Notes under the pieces: model-generated
What the model saw: the letters and a program-made list of their open reading frames with translations, nothing else
What the model was told of the DNA's origin: nothing
Database searches by the model: none
Made by a program: the position numbers and the translations under genes
Source of the DNA: Primulina eburnea
Lineage: Eukaryota; Streptophyta; Magnoliopsida; Lamiales; Gesneriaceae
DNA: 64,000 bases
NCBI RefSeq assembly: GCF_022965805.1
Contig: NC_133104.1
Coordinates: 19,391,071 to 19,455,070, forward strand
Direction of reading: 5' to 3'
Shown here: piece after piece, positions 35,887-49,486 of the stretch
Position numbering within the stretch: position 1 is the first letter of the stretch
How the letters are laid out: each line of letters begins with the position of its first letter

Positions 35887-38039
35887 TGTTAGAGTAGGTG
35901 CCCGTCGAGCCAAGTGTTGGCCGAGTGTTCACAATGAAACTCTATGTATAAGCAGTCTTTATTTTAATAATATTTGAAATTATTATTTTGGCAAATCTTT
36001 ATCTGTATACCCATGCTAGTTGCATAGATAAAGCCCTTGAATATACAAATAGTAGAAAGAATATGAGATGCTCATATGATGAGTATCATGAAACTCATAT
36101 TTGTAATACTGTATATTCTAAACGGTTCCTAGTCGATTCAGCCGCCACTAAGAAGGATATAGGCCGCTCGAGTTAGAGACTAGTATCTGCGATGTGAGTA
36201 CCATGTTTCATTGGTAGGGGACATTGTGATGTCCGAACATGCAGATAGGTGCTCCTTGTAGAGTGCACTGAACAACCCTCCATAAAAGGACTTTCCAAGT
36301 GGTTCTCACTTATCGAGTGGAAAAGTCCTGGTTTATGGTTTTACAGAATTAGTCCTTATGACCCGGGACAACATTGAGACTCTATGTGCTAGAATTACAC
36401 TTTGACTTGTTTACCGACTCTCATGGGGTCATCAGGTGGCAAGGTTGGGTGTTCTGTCGAAACACATAGGAGTCGATGCATTGTAGTCGGGGATTCACCG
36501 CTTACCTTCGGGTATGGATATCCTATGTGTTATCATGTGTATGTAGATCGAAATCTCTGGCCAGAGTATGGTTGTAATTATGAAAGGTGTTTCATAGATT
36601 GCACCATCGATGCAACTACGACATGACACATAGTATCGATTCATTGACAACTCTCGATAAACCAATGGTTGTCGAATCGGTCGGGATATATGAGTTGAAG
36701 GGACCGTACTGTACGCTAACCATAATTGAATGGTTCTTGCAGGCACTATCATTTGATACCTAGGGAATCATGTAAGCGATGCTGCTAGGCGTTTAACATG
36801 ATTGGTTGGGTACTATCAGACTTGAGTTCTGACGTTCTTATTATCAAGGTGTTGATAAATAAGAATGGAGCAATTGGGGTATGCTCGTATAAGGACATGT
36901 TTAGTCCGAATCACATAGAGATGTGAACCCACGGCTAGTTGTATCAATGAACCATTGAGGGCCACACAAGTACTAGATTTTTAGATCCCGTTGAGAAGTA
37001 AAAAATAGTTCAATGTGTTGAACGGCTTATAAAGGAGTTTATAAGCGTAAGGAAAATTAGAAGTATGACTTCTATAATGGAGAAAATAGTTCAAAGTGTT
37101 GAACGACTTATAAATGAGTTTATAAATGTAAAGAAAAATAGAAGTATGACTTCTATGAGAGAAATGTAAATTTTGATTTATGGAAGTGTTCCTAAATTAA
37201 AATTTGGCCAAGTGAATAATGTATTTGAAAATTGTGATTTTCATAAACATTATTATGGACTAAATTAAATTAATTCAAGTGTTGAATTAATTAAACACTA
37301 GTGGACCTAGTAGAGTCCAAATAATTAAATTAATTCAAGTGTTGAATTAATTAAATTATATTGAGTCTTGTAGAGCTCAATTAAAATAATTATTTAACTA
37401 GTTGGACTTGGGTAAATTCAAGTAATGTTTAATTAGTCTCAAATATGTTTGAGATAATTAAATTTAGTCCAAAGTTTTTAATTTGATTAAAAACTATATT
37501 ATATGCATGCATGGGAGGTGAAGGGTTGGAGATTACTTTTTATTAAAATAATGCAAGGCATGCACCTTTTGCTTTTAACTTTTCTCAACCCCAAGACAAG
37601 TCATCCTCCCTCATTCCCACAACCTCATGGCCGAAACTAAGCAACATTTTCTCTCCTCCATTTTTCTCTCTTTTGTTCTTCAATTGTTGGAGATCAAAAA
37701 CACTTCTCTTTGAAAAATCCTCATATATTTTCTAGTGCAAAATATGAGGGGATCTACCTAGTTGGTGGTGGGCTTAATAGTTGAGCAAGGAGTGCTCATT
37801 GGAAAGCTTGAAGATAGTTTCTACCTTTCAAGAGCTTTGTTGTTTGACAACAAAGTTGGAGCCATAATCAATCTCTTGAGATTGATAGGTATATTTCTTT
37901 AAAACACCCTATGTATGACATTTTTGTGTTTTTTATTGTATTTGTTGCACAATGTATGGGGTGGCCGAAATTTTGAGCTAAAAATTTTAGATTTTAAACT
38001 TCCGTTGCGCTTCCGGCCACCGTAACCGGTCCGCTTTCA
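35887..38039 (+). mobile_element. Solo copia LTR
   Basis: 2153 bp from TGTTAGAGTAGG to CGGTCCGCTTTCA, with duplication CTAAG (35882-35886 and 38040-38044). No internal sequence remains. It belongs to the LTR family of the copia elements at 15810 and 60701; its end (ACCGGTCCGCTTTCA) matches the 60701 subfamily rather than the 15810 one. Confidence 0.93.
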
Positions 38040-38732
38040 CTAAGAAGGGGAGGGATTCTATTTTCGTTGTTGTGGATAGATTCTCTAAGATGACACATTT
38101 TATAGCTTGTCATAAAACCGATGATGCTTCAAACATTGCGGATTTGTTCTTTAGAGAAGTCGCTAGGTTGCATGGCATGCCTAGGACTATTGTTTCTCGT
38201 CGCAATGTTAAATTTTTGAGTTAATTTTGGAATAATTTATGGGCTAAACTTGGCACAAAATTGTTGTTTTCTACTACTTGTCATCTTCAAACTGATGGAC
38301 AAACTGAAGTTGTCCATAGAACTTTGGGAACACTTTTGCGTGCTATTCTTAAAAGGAACTTGGATTGACATTTCTATGGACTTTAGTTTGGGGTTGCCTA
38401 GGCCTAAGAAGAGGAGGGATTCTATTTTTGTAGTTGTGGATAGATTTTCTAAGATAGCACATTTTATAGCTTGTCATAAAAGCGATGATTCTTCAAACAA
38501 TGCGGATTTGTTCTTTAGAGAAGTCGTTAGGTTGCATGGCATGCCTAGGACTATTGTTTCTCGTCGCAATGTTAAATTTTTGAGTTAATTTTGGAATAAT
38601 TTATGGGCTAAACTTGGCACAAAATTGTTGTTTTCTACTACTTGTCATCTTCAAACGGATGGACAAACTGAAGTTGTCCATAGAACTTTGGGAACACTTT
38701 TGCGTGCTATTCTTAAAAGGAACTTGGATTGA

Positions 38733-40514
38733 CATTTCTTTGGACTTTATTTTGGGGTTGCCTAGGCCTAAGAAGAGGAGGGATTCTATTTCTGTAGTTG
38801 TGGATAGATTCTCTAAGATGGCACATTTTATAGCTTGTCATGAAACCGATGATGCTTCAAACATGGCGAATTTGTTATTTAGAGAAGTCGCTAGGTTGCA
38901 TGGCATGCCTAGGACTATTGTTTCTCGTCGCAATGTTAAATTTTTGAGTAACTTTTGGAATAATTTATGGGCTAAACTTGGCACAAAATTGTTGTTTTCT
39001 TCTACTTGTCATCCTCAAACGGATGGACAAACTGAAGTTGTCAATGGAACTTTGGGAACACCTTTGCGTGCTATTCTTAAAAAGAACTTGGATTGACATT
39101 TCTATGGACTTTATTTTGGGGTAGCCTAGGACTAAAAAGGGAGGGATTCTATTTTCGTTGTTGTGGATAGATTCTCTAAGATGACACATTTTATAGCTTG
39201 TCATAAAATCGATGATGCTTCAAACATTGCGGATTTGTTCTTTAGAGAAGTCGCTAGGTTGCATGGCATGCCTAGGACTATTGTTTCTCGTCGCAATGTT
39301 AAATTTTTGAGTTACTTTTGGAAGACTTTATGGGCTAAACTTGACACAAAATTGTTGTTTTCTACTACTTGTCATCCTCAAACGGATGGACAAACTGAAG
39401 TTGTCAATATAACTTTGGGAACACTTTTGCGTGCTATTATTAAAAAGAACTTGGATTGACATTTCTATGGACTTTATTTTGGGGTTGTTGTGGATACATT
39501 CTCTAAGATGGCACATTTTATAGCTTGTCATAAAACCGATGATGCTTCAAACATTAAGGATTTGTTGTTTAGAGAAGTCGCTAAGTTGCATGGCATGCCT
39601 AGGACTATTGTTTGTCGTCGTAATGTTAAATTTTTGAGTTACTTTTGGAATAATTTATGGGCTAAACTTGGCACAAAATTGTTGTTTTCTACTACTTGTC
39701 ATCCTCAAACGGATGGACAAACTGAAGTTGTCAATAGAACTTTGGGAACACTTTTTCGTGCTATTCTTAAAAGGAACTTGGATTGACATTTCTATGGACT
39801 TTAGTTTGGGGTTGCCTAGGCCTAAGAAGAGGAGGGATTCTATTTTTGTTATTGTGGATAGATTTTCTAAGATAGCACATTTTATAGCTTGTCATAAAAG
39901 CGATGATGCTTCAAACATTGCGGATTTGTTCTTTAGAGAAGTCGTTAGGTTGCATGGCATGCCTAGGACTATTGATTATGGTCGCGATGTTAAATTCTTG
40001 AGTTACTTTTGGAAGACTTTATGGGCTGAACTTGGCAAAAAGTTGTTGTTTTCTACTACTTGTCATCCTCAAACTGATGGACAAACTGAAGTTTTCAATA
40101 GAACTTTGGGTACACCTTTGCGTGCTACTCTTAAAAAGAACTTGGATTGACAATTCTATGGACTTTATTTTGGGGTTGCCTAGGACTAAGAAGGGGAGGG
40201 ATTCTATTTTTGTTGTTATGGATAGATTCTCTAAGATGGCACATTTTATAGCTTGTCATGAAACCGATGATGCTTCAAACATTGCGGATTTGTTCTTTAG
40301 AGAAGTCGCTAGGTTGCATGGCATGCCTAGGACTATTGTTTCTCGTCGCAATGTTAAATTTTTAAGTTACTTTAGGAATAATTTATGGGCTAAAATTGGC
40401 ACAAAATTGTTGTTTTCTACTACTTGTCATCTTCAAACGGATGGACAAACTGAAGTTGTCCATAGAACTTTGGGAACACTTTTGCGTGCTATTCTTAAAA
40501 GGAACTTGGATTGA
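38733..40514 (+). repeat. Higher-order repeat copy 1 (M14-M18), 1782 bp
   Basis: Five monomers of 364, 363, 327, 364 and 364 bp. Their variant signatures in order are SLDF with [13 protein letters not shown] with KTLWAKLD; short with [18 protein letters not shown] with EVVRLHG; NSMDF with VVMDRF. The next five monomers repeat this order and these lengths. Confidence 0.88.
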
Positions 40515-41293
40515 CATTTCTTTGGACTTTATTTTGGGGTTGCCTAGGCCTAAGAAGAGGAGGGATTCTATTTTTGTAGTTGTGGATAGATTCTCTAAGA
40601 TGTCACATTTTATAGCTTGTCATGAAACCGATGATGCTTCAAACATGGCGGATTTGTTATTTAGAGAAGTCGCTAGGTTGCATGGCATGCCTAGGACTAT
40701 TGTTTCTCGTCGCAATATTAAATTTTTGAGTAACTTTTGGAATAATTTATGGGCTAAACTTGGCACAAAATTGTTGTTTTCTTCTACTTGTCATCCTCAA
40801 ATGGATGGACAAACTGAAGTTGTCAATAGAACTTTGGGAACACCTTTGCGTGCTATTCTTAAAAAGAACTTGGATTGACATTTCTATGGACTTTATTTTG
40901 GGGTTGCCTAGGACTAAAAAGGGAGGGATTCTATTTTCGTTGTTGTGGATAGATTCTCTAAGATGACACATTTTATAGCTTGTCATAAAATCGATGATGC
41001 TTCAAACATTGCGGATTTGTTCTTTAGAGAAGTCGCTAGGTTGCATGGCATGCCTAGGACTATTGTTTCTCGTCGCAATGTTAAATTTTTGAGTTACTTT
41101 TGGTAGACTTTATGGGCTAAACTTGACACAAAATTGTTGTTTTCTACTACTTGTCATCCTCAAACGGATGGACAAACTGAAGTTGTCAATATAACTTTGG
41201 GAACACTTTTGCGTGCTATTATTAAAAAGAACTTGGATTGACATTTCTATGGACTTTATTTTGGGGTTGTTGTGGATACATTCTCTAAGATGG
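40515..41293 (+). repeat. Higher-order repeat copy 2, first part (M19-M21)
   Basis: M19, M20 and the first 52 bp of M21, with the same variants and deletions as M14-M16. The copy continues at 52735-53737 after the gypsy insertion; total length is again 1782 bp. Confidence 0.88.
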
Positions 41294-42758
41294 TGTGGGG
41301 ACCCGGACGCTAATCAAGTTCTTAATCATGTTTGGGACTAATTAATCAATTATAAAACAGGGTCTAAATTTTTTTTTTTTTAAAATACACAGCGGAAACG
41401 TAATGTAATTTACTCAAATTACATATTAAACATGAACATACATCTCAGTATAAAAGTACAAGTCCTGTACAACATATATTTATTCAACTAGGGTTTAACA
41501 ACTAATATCAAGTGTCTAACCCTATCTCTAAACCAAGTCCGGAATCACCACGCTAAACTCGTCTTCTCTCATCCTCTTCTTGACCCTGATCCAGCCCCAC
41601 CTGTTGTCATGCACACATACAAAACAAGACAACAGCCGGATAACTCCGGTGAGATATAAATATCCCAGTATAAACAATGTATAAATGCAATCATATAAAA
41701 ACATATACGAAAGCATATAAGAAATATTCATAACATGTATCAAATCAGAAACATAAATCAATCTCAGGCATTCAATAATCATGAATGGCAAAACAATGTA
41801 AATCAACTTATCGTATCAGACTCAACTTATCTGACGCGACGTCTCAGACTCGACTCCACTGACGCGTCGTCTCAGACTCGACTCAACTCTATCCTAGGGA
41901 TCCCGATGTCTGAATATAGGTATTATATCGAATCTCAGTCGATAGGAATGAATCAATCCCTAAACGGCATCGATATAATTCATATATCAGTGTCTGGGCG
42001 AATCAGCCGCAGAATTGACGACTCAGTCAATAACCTGACGAATCAGCCAATAACCAGACGAATCAGCCTTTAATTAAGCGAATCAGCTTAAGTTTAGACA
42101 AATCAGTCTATAACCCGACGAATCAGCCGGTGACTAGGCGAATCAGCCTATAATAAGACGAATCAGTCAATAACCCGACGAATCAACCGGTGACTAGGCG
42201 AATCAGCCTATGACTCAACGACTCAGTAATCAATACATACAGTCAGTATCTAAGCAAATCAGTCAATGACTAGCGAATCAGCAGTCATTACATGCAGTAG
42301 CTATAAATCAATAGGCTACAAATGTCAATCTTATCACACAGTAGCTATAAATCAATAAACTACAATCATAAGTCTGATTAATTGCAAATATCAATGCAAT
42401 AAGTAAAAGTATGTGATTTAGGGAAACTCGAGTCAAACCTCACTCGAGTTGTGCAATCCCAACTCAACATTAATTTATACCTTTCTTTCTGATACTCTGA
42501 CTCTGTCGAAGTCTCGAACTCAAAACCTGTCAATATCGATGTCCTTGTGTAGCTCTAGTCGAGAGGAACTCAGAACTGAAGTCGGATTCGAATTCTGCTA
42601 CACGGTTTCTTCGTAAATTCAGTTCCAACGCAAAGAGGAAAGTGTCTCTCTCTAAGCTGTCGATTTCCCTTGGAAAACTGAGAGGAAGACACGATTTCCC
42701 TTCCTATATATACTGCATGCATGTACAAAAACGTGGCATAATTTCCGCAGTGCACCTC
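41294..42758 (-). mobile_element. 3' LTR of gag-only element, outer part
   Basis: Begins (plus strand) TGTGGGGACCCGGACGC and matches 50883-52367 closely. It contains the minisatellite (41995-42300) and is interrupted after ACCTC by a solo LTR; it continues at 47206. Confidence 0.92.
41995..42300 (-). repeat. LTR minisatellite of gag-only element
   Basis: About a dozen 20-22 bp CGAATCAG units. The other LTR (51590-51900) has one 20-bp unit more, so unit number has changed since insertion. Confidence 0.85.
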
Positions 42759-43171
42759 TGTGGGGACCCGGACGCTAATCCATTCCTTAATCGTCTTTAG
42801 GAATATTTAATCATTCATAATAAACAGGGTCTAAAAATTTTTCTTTTAAAAAGCAAAGCGGAAACGTAATGTAATTAAAATCAAATTATATGTTAAACAT
42901 GAACATACAAATCTGATGTCATCTACAATAATCCAACTAGGTTCAACTACATATCAGTGCTGAATCCTAAGTTGCTTCTGAAGCCCGGATCTCCACGCTA
43001 TCTAGTCCAGCCTCATTCTCTTCACGACCCTGATTCTAGCCCACCTGTTGCCATGCACACATACAAACAAGACAACAGCCGGATAACTCCGGTGAGTTAT
43101 AAATATCTCAGTATAAATCATGTATACATGCAATCATATAAGAGCATATAACAAAAATCATATCCTATATC

Positions 43172-45253
43172 TGAAAGCGGACCGGTTACGGAGGCCGGAA
43201 ACGCAACGGAAGCGAAAAATTAAATTTTATGCACAAATTTTCGGCCCCCTAGAGTTTTGGTGCAATATTTACAAAACAAACTTAAAAACATGCATAGGGT
43301 GTTAGAAAGTTTGTTACCTATCAACTTCAAGAAGTTGATGATGGCTCCAACTTAGTTGCAAGCAACTAAGCTCTTCTTGGCAAGATAAGATCTACAAGCA
43401 AACCTCCTTCCTCTTCAAGAATTAGGCCCACCACTTTACCAAGATAAGTCCCCTCAAGTTTTGCACTAGAAAAACTTGAGGATTTTTCAAAGAGATGATT
43501 TTTTGCTCCAAGAAAATGAAGAACAAAAGAGAAAGAAAAATGGAGAGAAAATCCTCTAGGAATTTCGGCCAAGTGAAGTGAATTGGGAGAGGGAAGATTA
43601 GCCTTGGGTGTTACAAAAGTTGTCTCTCAAAAGTTGCATGCTTTTTGAATATTTTATTAAAAAGTAATCAAGGCTCTTCACCTCCCAAGCATGCAATCCC
43701 TACATGTCTCACTTGTATATAATATGGTTTTTTAACACATTAAAAACCATAGACTAAATTTTATTATCCCAAACACATTTGAGATAAATTAAATATTACT
43801 TGATTTTACTCAAGTCCCACTAGTTAAATAATTATTTAAATTGAGCTCTACAAGACTCAATATTATTTAATTAATTCAACACTTGAATTAATTTAATTAT
43901 TTAGACTCTACTAGGTCCACTAGTGTTTAATTAATTCAACACTTGAATTAATTTAATTTAGTCCACAACAATGTTTATGAAAATCACAATTTTCAACTAC
44001 ATTATTTTCTTGGCCAAATTTTAATCTTAGGAACACTTCCATAAATTAAAATTTATATTTCTCTCATAGAAGTCATACTTCTAATTTTCTTTACGCTTAT
44101 AAACACATTTATAAGCCGTTCAACACATTGAACTATTTTACTTCTCTTCGGGACTTACTAAGCAAGTACTTGTGTGGCCCTCAATGGTTCATTGATACAA
44201 CTAGCCGTGGGTTCACATCTCAATGTGATTCGGACTAAACATGTCCTTATACGAGCATACCCCAATTGCTCCATTCTCACTTATCAACTCCTTGATAGTA
44301 AGAACGTCAGAACTCAAGTCTGATAGTACCCAACCAATCACGTTAAGCGCCTAGCAGCATCGCTTACGTGATTCCCTAGGTATCACATGATAGTGCCTGC
44401 AAGAACCATTCAATTATGGTTAGCGTACAGTACGGTCCCTTCAACTCATATATCCCGACCGATTCGACAACTATTGGTTTATCGAGAGTTGTCAATGAAT
44501 CGATACTATGTGTCATGTCGTGGTTGCATCGATGGTGTAATCTATGAAACCCCTTTCATAATTACCACCATACTCTGATCAGAGATTTCAACCCACACAT
44601 ACATGATAAACACATAGGATATCCATACCCGTAGGTAAGCGGTGAATCCCCGACTACAATGCATCGACTCCTATATGTTTCGCCGTAACACCCAACCTTG
44701 CCACCTAATGACCCCATAAGAGTCGGTAAACAAGTCAAAGTGAAACGCTAGCACATAGAGTCTCAATGTTGTCCCGGGTCATAAGGACTAATTCTGTACA
44801 ACCATAAACCAGGACTATTCCACTCGATAAGTGAGAACCACTTGGAAAGTCCTTTTATGGAGGGTTGTTCAGTGCACTCTACAAGGAGCACCTATCTGCA
44901 TGCTCGGACATCACAATGTCCCCTACCAATGAAACATGGTACTCACATCGCAGATACTAGTCTCTAACTCGAGCGGCCTTTATCCTTCTTAGTGGCGGCT
45001 GAATCGACTAGGAACGGTTTAGAATATACAGTATTCCAAATATGAGTTTCATGATACTCATCATATGAGCATCTCATATTCTTTCTACTATTTGTATATT
45101 CAAGGACTTTATCTATGCAACTAGCATGGGTATAAAGATAAAGATGCGCCAAATTAATAAATTGAAATATTATTAAAATAAAGATCGTTTATACAAAGAG
45201 TTTCATTGTGAACAGTCGGCCAACACTTGGCTCGACGTGCACCTACTCTAACA
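43172..45253 (-). mobile_element. Solo copia LTR, third nesting level
   Basis: 2082 bp; minus strand TGTTAGAGTAGG to CCGCTTTCA. Duplication ATATC (43167-43171 and 45254-45258). It is diverged from the 15810 and 60701 LTRs at scattered sites, so it is an older insertion. Confidence 0.92.
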
Positions 45254-45257
45254 ATAT

Positions 45258-45545
45258 CAACATCATGATATAAATCAATAACCAGAATAAATCATATTCT
45301 GAACATGTACCCTAATCAGGAACATTATTCAATATCTAGAATAAATCCTATTCTAATCATGTACCAATATCAGGAACATAAATCAATATCAAGAATAATT
45401 CCTATTCTAAACATGTACCAATATCAGGAACATAATTCAACATCAAGAATAATTCCTATTCTAAACATATACCAATATCAGGCACATACTCAATATCAAG
45501 AATAACTTCTATTCTAAACATGTACCAATATCAGGAACATAAATC
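45258..45545. repeat. Tandem repeat of about 55 bp in solo LTR
   Basis: About five units containing CAATATCAGGAACATAA and TATTCTAAACATGTAC. Units differ by small changes. Confidence 0.8.
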
Positions 45546-45639
45546 AGTATTACTCAATACCATTCAATCTAGCTGTCACTCAGGCTAGTGACTCTACGTT
45601 TTAGACTAGACTCAATCCTAGTCTAGGGATCCCGGTTTC

Positions 45640-45835
45640 CAGATGTGGTATTCCTATATCGAATTCCGTAAAGGATGGAACCATAATCTCTATTACTCGA
45701 TATAACCAGTGCCCTGGTATTCCTATATCGAATTCCTTAATAGAAGAATTCCAATACCCTTTACTCGATATAACCAAATATGGTGTTCCTATATCGAATT
45801 CCGTAATAGATTCCATTACTCGATATAACCAAACA
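45640..45835. repeat. Tandem repeat of about 65 bp in solo LTR
   Basis: Three units built on GGTATTCCTATATCGAATTC and TTACTCGATATAACC. Each unit contains an inverted pair TATATCGA/TCGATATA. Confidence 0.75.
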
Positions 45836-46885
45836 TCCAGTGTCCTGACCTAACCGTCAAGGACTGTAGCTCTATCGCTAATATCCTATCTTGAGACATC
45901 GTGCAATGTGCCGTGGCGATACCACCACTATCCGGCACTTCTGTCACAAGATAACTTGTCTAATACCTGTTATCTAATATCAAGAGAACAAGTACATAAG
46001 TCAATTTAATGCAAATATCCATGCAATAAGGTAAAGTATGTGATTTAGGGAAACTCGAGTCAAACCTCCCTCGAGTTGTGCAATCCCAACTCAACATCAA
46101 TTTATACCTTTATCTCCTCGCTCAGAAGAAGAAGAAGAAGTCCCGACTCTATCTCGGTCCATTCCCAATCTGGTAATAACAATATCGAACAGATATAATA
46201 TCAATAAACAACTCAATTCAATACCTGTTCTGATCAATATCCAAATCAACACATAATCTGATAAATGTCAATTCAAGACACAATCTAATCCATATCGACG
46301 ATATCACGATATAATTGAAATCACTACTGAATCTGATCAATATCAATTAACTGATGTTTCGACGGTATAACAACCCAATCTCGATAACCCCGTCAATCCA
46401 AACATCATATATATAATATCAGAACTCATAATCAATATCGATACCAGTCATAACATCAATAACCATACATATCTGATATGAATTCTCAGTCCAATCGATT
46501 CCAAAAATCATAACAGATACATCAACAGTCCGTTCTTTAGTCTGACTTCGATTCTATGATGTCTAATATGACAAGAACATCATATATGAATCCTATTCAA
46601 TTCTGACAAAATCATAGTTTCAAGACATGTCAAAACGTAGCAAAACTTACGTCCAGTTGTAGCCTACGTTGCTAGGAACTCGGTACTGAAGTCGGATTTA
46701 AAATCAGACGGACGGATTCTCACAATCGCGATTTAAAGATTCAGGAACAATTTGGCCAAAGTTTTCCTTCGATTCTTGTTTCTGAAGGATTTATTTTTAA
46801 CGTTTGTATCTATATATATATATATATATATATATACATCCACGTGCATGCAGCCAAACAAGTGGCGAATTTTCATCTTGCATGA

Positions 46886-47072
46886 CTCGCGCTCGGGCGG
46901 TTAATCTCTACCGCTCGAGCACGGCACATTCTGTCCGAAGATCAACTTGATCACCACTGGCGCTCGGGCGGTAACTTTCTGCCGCTCGAGCGCCAGACGT
47001 TCTGTCCGACTTTTTCTTTTATGGTGTATTGGCGCTCGGGCGGTTCTTTTCTACCGCTCGAGCGCCAGATGT
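46886..47072 (-). repeat. GCTCGGGCGG palindrome block, three copies
   Basis: Three copies of GCTCGGGCGGT, a 9-12 base loop, then ACCGCTCGAGC or a close form. It lies upstream (element sense) of the TA-rich stretch, like the equivalent blocks in other LTRs. Confidence 0.8.
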
Positions 47073-47205
47073 TCTGTCCAACATCTTGGCTCACCATGCC
47101 ACGACGCCCAGCTTCTTCATTCTAGTTCGTATAACTTCAATCACCTCCCTTAATCCATAAATCATTTCAGATTACGGTAATCAAATTCTCGGGCATTACA
47201 ACCTC

Positions 47206-47542
47206 ACACCGCGGGTGCGCTTCAGTCTCGGCAATTCTATCTCAAATGCACAATTCATGACCGCGGGTGCGGCTCTTCCAATACCGCGGGTGCGGTCTAG
47301 CACCGCGGGTGCGGTGTATGCAAGACCGCAGGTGCGGTCTTGCTTCGCCCAAAATTCCTACCCTACTGGACTTACACCGCGGGTGCGGTGTAAACAAGGG
47401 CGCGGGCGCAGTCTTGCACGTTCTGAAAAATTATATTTTGCTCCGAGCAACATCCCATAATCTTATCTGATCAATTCTACAAGTCTTGGGATATTTCAGT
47501 AATCTTGTCTGATCAATTCTACGACAATTCTGGGGCATTACA
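47206..47542 (-). mobile_element. 3' LTR of gag-only element, inner part
   Basis: Continues the 3' LTR after the ACCTC duplication. It contains six to seven ACCGCGGGTGCGGT units (47206-47417), one fewer than the 5' LTR, and ends GGGGCATTACA. Confidence 0.91.
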
Positions 47543-47560
47543 TTTCTCCCCCTCTTAGAT
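47543..47560 (-). other. Polypurine tract of gag-only element
   Basis: The minus strand reads AAGAGGGGGAGAAA next to the 3' LTR, the same tract as in elements A and B. Confidence 0.85.
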
Positions 47561-49212
47561 CTGAGTTCGTCCCCGAACTCATGACAATTCCATCAAATAT
47601 AATAGAAGAAATATATAACAGAGTTTAACATCCAAACTCGTTTTACAAACATCATTCTAAGGTATTTTTCTTTGATCAAGCTCTGATTCTGGCCTGGAAT
47701 CAGAAGTCAAGAATTATAATATCATAATCCTTCTTCAACTCGTTCTAGCCGAATCAATCCCGCATTACTGGCTATACAACATCCGTATATGCCAATCTGC
47801 AATCTATAACAAAACAATACCATCTGTAGTTGTTATCCTATCTGTTTATCCCAATCTAGAACATAATCAATCTTCATCTTCAATTACCAATCGTTATTAT
47901 CCAACTTTGGTTTCTTAAATCTGCCCATTCTGAACTATCTTGATAGCTACTGTCATACAATCAATCATGTTATGACAATAATCTATATCAACTAGTACTA
48001 ACATCCAGTACCAAAGCTCTACAATTATCTTTCAATATCTGGTAATCTACTCTGACTATCTGTCAATCTGTAATAAATCTGTACAAGAGAGCTTATGATA
48101 TAATCTATCACAAGTACAACTTCGTCAAAATCACAATCTGATATCATCTAATTCTTGCATTCTCGTCAATCTGACTATTTCTTTGACATTGATCTATGCC
48201 ATCTAGTCCTGTTTGTACGTAATCTGGTACAAACTGATAGATATAGATTGAATAATCTATCAATCCTAATCTTATCATATCATAATCTAAAGAAAATGGC
48301 GGTAATTTCATTAAGAAAGCCATAGAAATGTATTCCCATTTCTGTTCAGAACTATACAAAATCTGTAATAATCTTCTGATTTCTATCTTTCTATCTTTTC
48401 TGTTAGCAATTTAGACATATCAGTACAATTTCTGCCAACATTTCAATACATTTCTGTTATAATTGACCTCATCTGTCTATATCACCACTATCTGTTCGAA
48501 TACAATATAGTCTCAATCATCAGACTGAACACTTAATCCATGACTGTAAGCTTCTGACAATATCTGTTCTTTCTGATTCGAACTATTTGATATACACAAT
48601 TCAGTTAATAACATAATTTAAAAAGGAAATACCTACCTGGTATTCGGCTCTGACTATCACTATCAATCTTTGCTGTACAATTCTGACACATCTGACATCA
48701 CAGAATAATCAATCTCATACAAAATACAAAATCACGTATCTGTTACTCTGATCGACACTCTGTTATGACTATCGATATTGAGTTCTAAACATTCTAATCA
48801 GCTTTTCGAACTGCTAACGTTTCAACATCAGCTCTGGTTCGGACGGTACAATGTAATCGCCATTTTCTACAATCTGTCTCAATCAGGATTCAAAATTTCA
48901 ACAATTTCTAAGATCAGTTCAAGACTAAAATCAATCTCTCTGATTGGACTCAGATCTGAAGTCTTATCAGAGAAAACATCGAGAACTTTCTTATCATTGG
49001 TAAATCAGCCAATGATAGACTCAATTTCAGTAAATCAACTAAATACATAAGGAGTCATTCTGCTCCTTTCTGTAATAATCGAGTCATAGCTAGTACGAAT
49101 GTCACAGAAATTCTCAATCTAGAATTCTTATCGTACTATATTCATCCCTTGGTCATCTCAGGTCTGATTCTTACCATCTTCTGGAATCAATCTAAGGTAG
49201 CTTCGTACTTGA
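47561..49212 (-). pseudogene. Eroded pol remnant of gag-only element
   Basis: About 1.65 kb where elements A and B have about 3.3 kb of pol. No RT motif is recognisable. One segment near 48250-48345 still reads WEYISMAFLMKLP then LIDYS, recognisable as the integrase start [14 protein letters not shown] with the catalytic Asp changed to Ala. The rest is low-complexity AT-rich sequence that I could not assign. Confidence 0.6.
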
Positions 49213-49486
49213 TCAGCATATCAATATCAGTAATGCAGTTCTAAAATCATAGAACACCAATACAATACCATCTACCACACAATCTAACTCGATCTCATTC
49301 TCATCCGACTGTAGTATACAAGATCTAACAGAAATCACTGGTACAAGATCTTTTCTCAAGGAAAGAAACACTACTACAGTAAATAGGGACTCAACAGATA
49401 ATGCATGCATCAATGCAAATCTCTCAGAAATAAAAATATGTGAAGCACCGATATCCCTCAATACATATGCAGGATAATCAAACAAA
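49213..49486 (-). pseudogene. Protease remnant of gag-only element
   Basis: Directly downstream of gag, in the same frame but behind a [22 protein letters not shown] matches [19 protein letters not shown] of element B, but the active-site DTG reads DIG. Later residues lose the match through frameshift. Confidence 0.8.

Larger units (their letters stand above)
38040..41293 (+). repeat. Integrase-derived satellite, block 5 (M12-M21)
   Basis: The longest uninterrupted stretch. Monomers start at 38369, 38733, 39097, 39460, 39787, 40151, 40515, 40879 and 41242. M12 and M13 share a TAA within LSxFWNN. M15 and M20 share a one-base loss (363 bp), M16 and M21 the 37-bp loss and a GGATACATTC variant. 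The block ends at the GATGG duplication of the next gypsy element. Confidence 0.94.
42759..47200 (-). mobile_element. Solo Ty3/gypsy LTR nested in an LTR
   Basis: Plus-strand ends TGTGGGGACC and CGGGCATTACA, duplication ACCTC (42754-42758 and 47201-47205). Without the nested copia LTR it is about 2355 bp. It has a 50-60 bp tandem repeat, a 65-bp tandem repeat, a short TA run (46812-46836) and a GCTCGGGCGG palindrome block, and is most like the LTR at 980-2975. Confidence 0.92.
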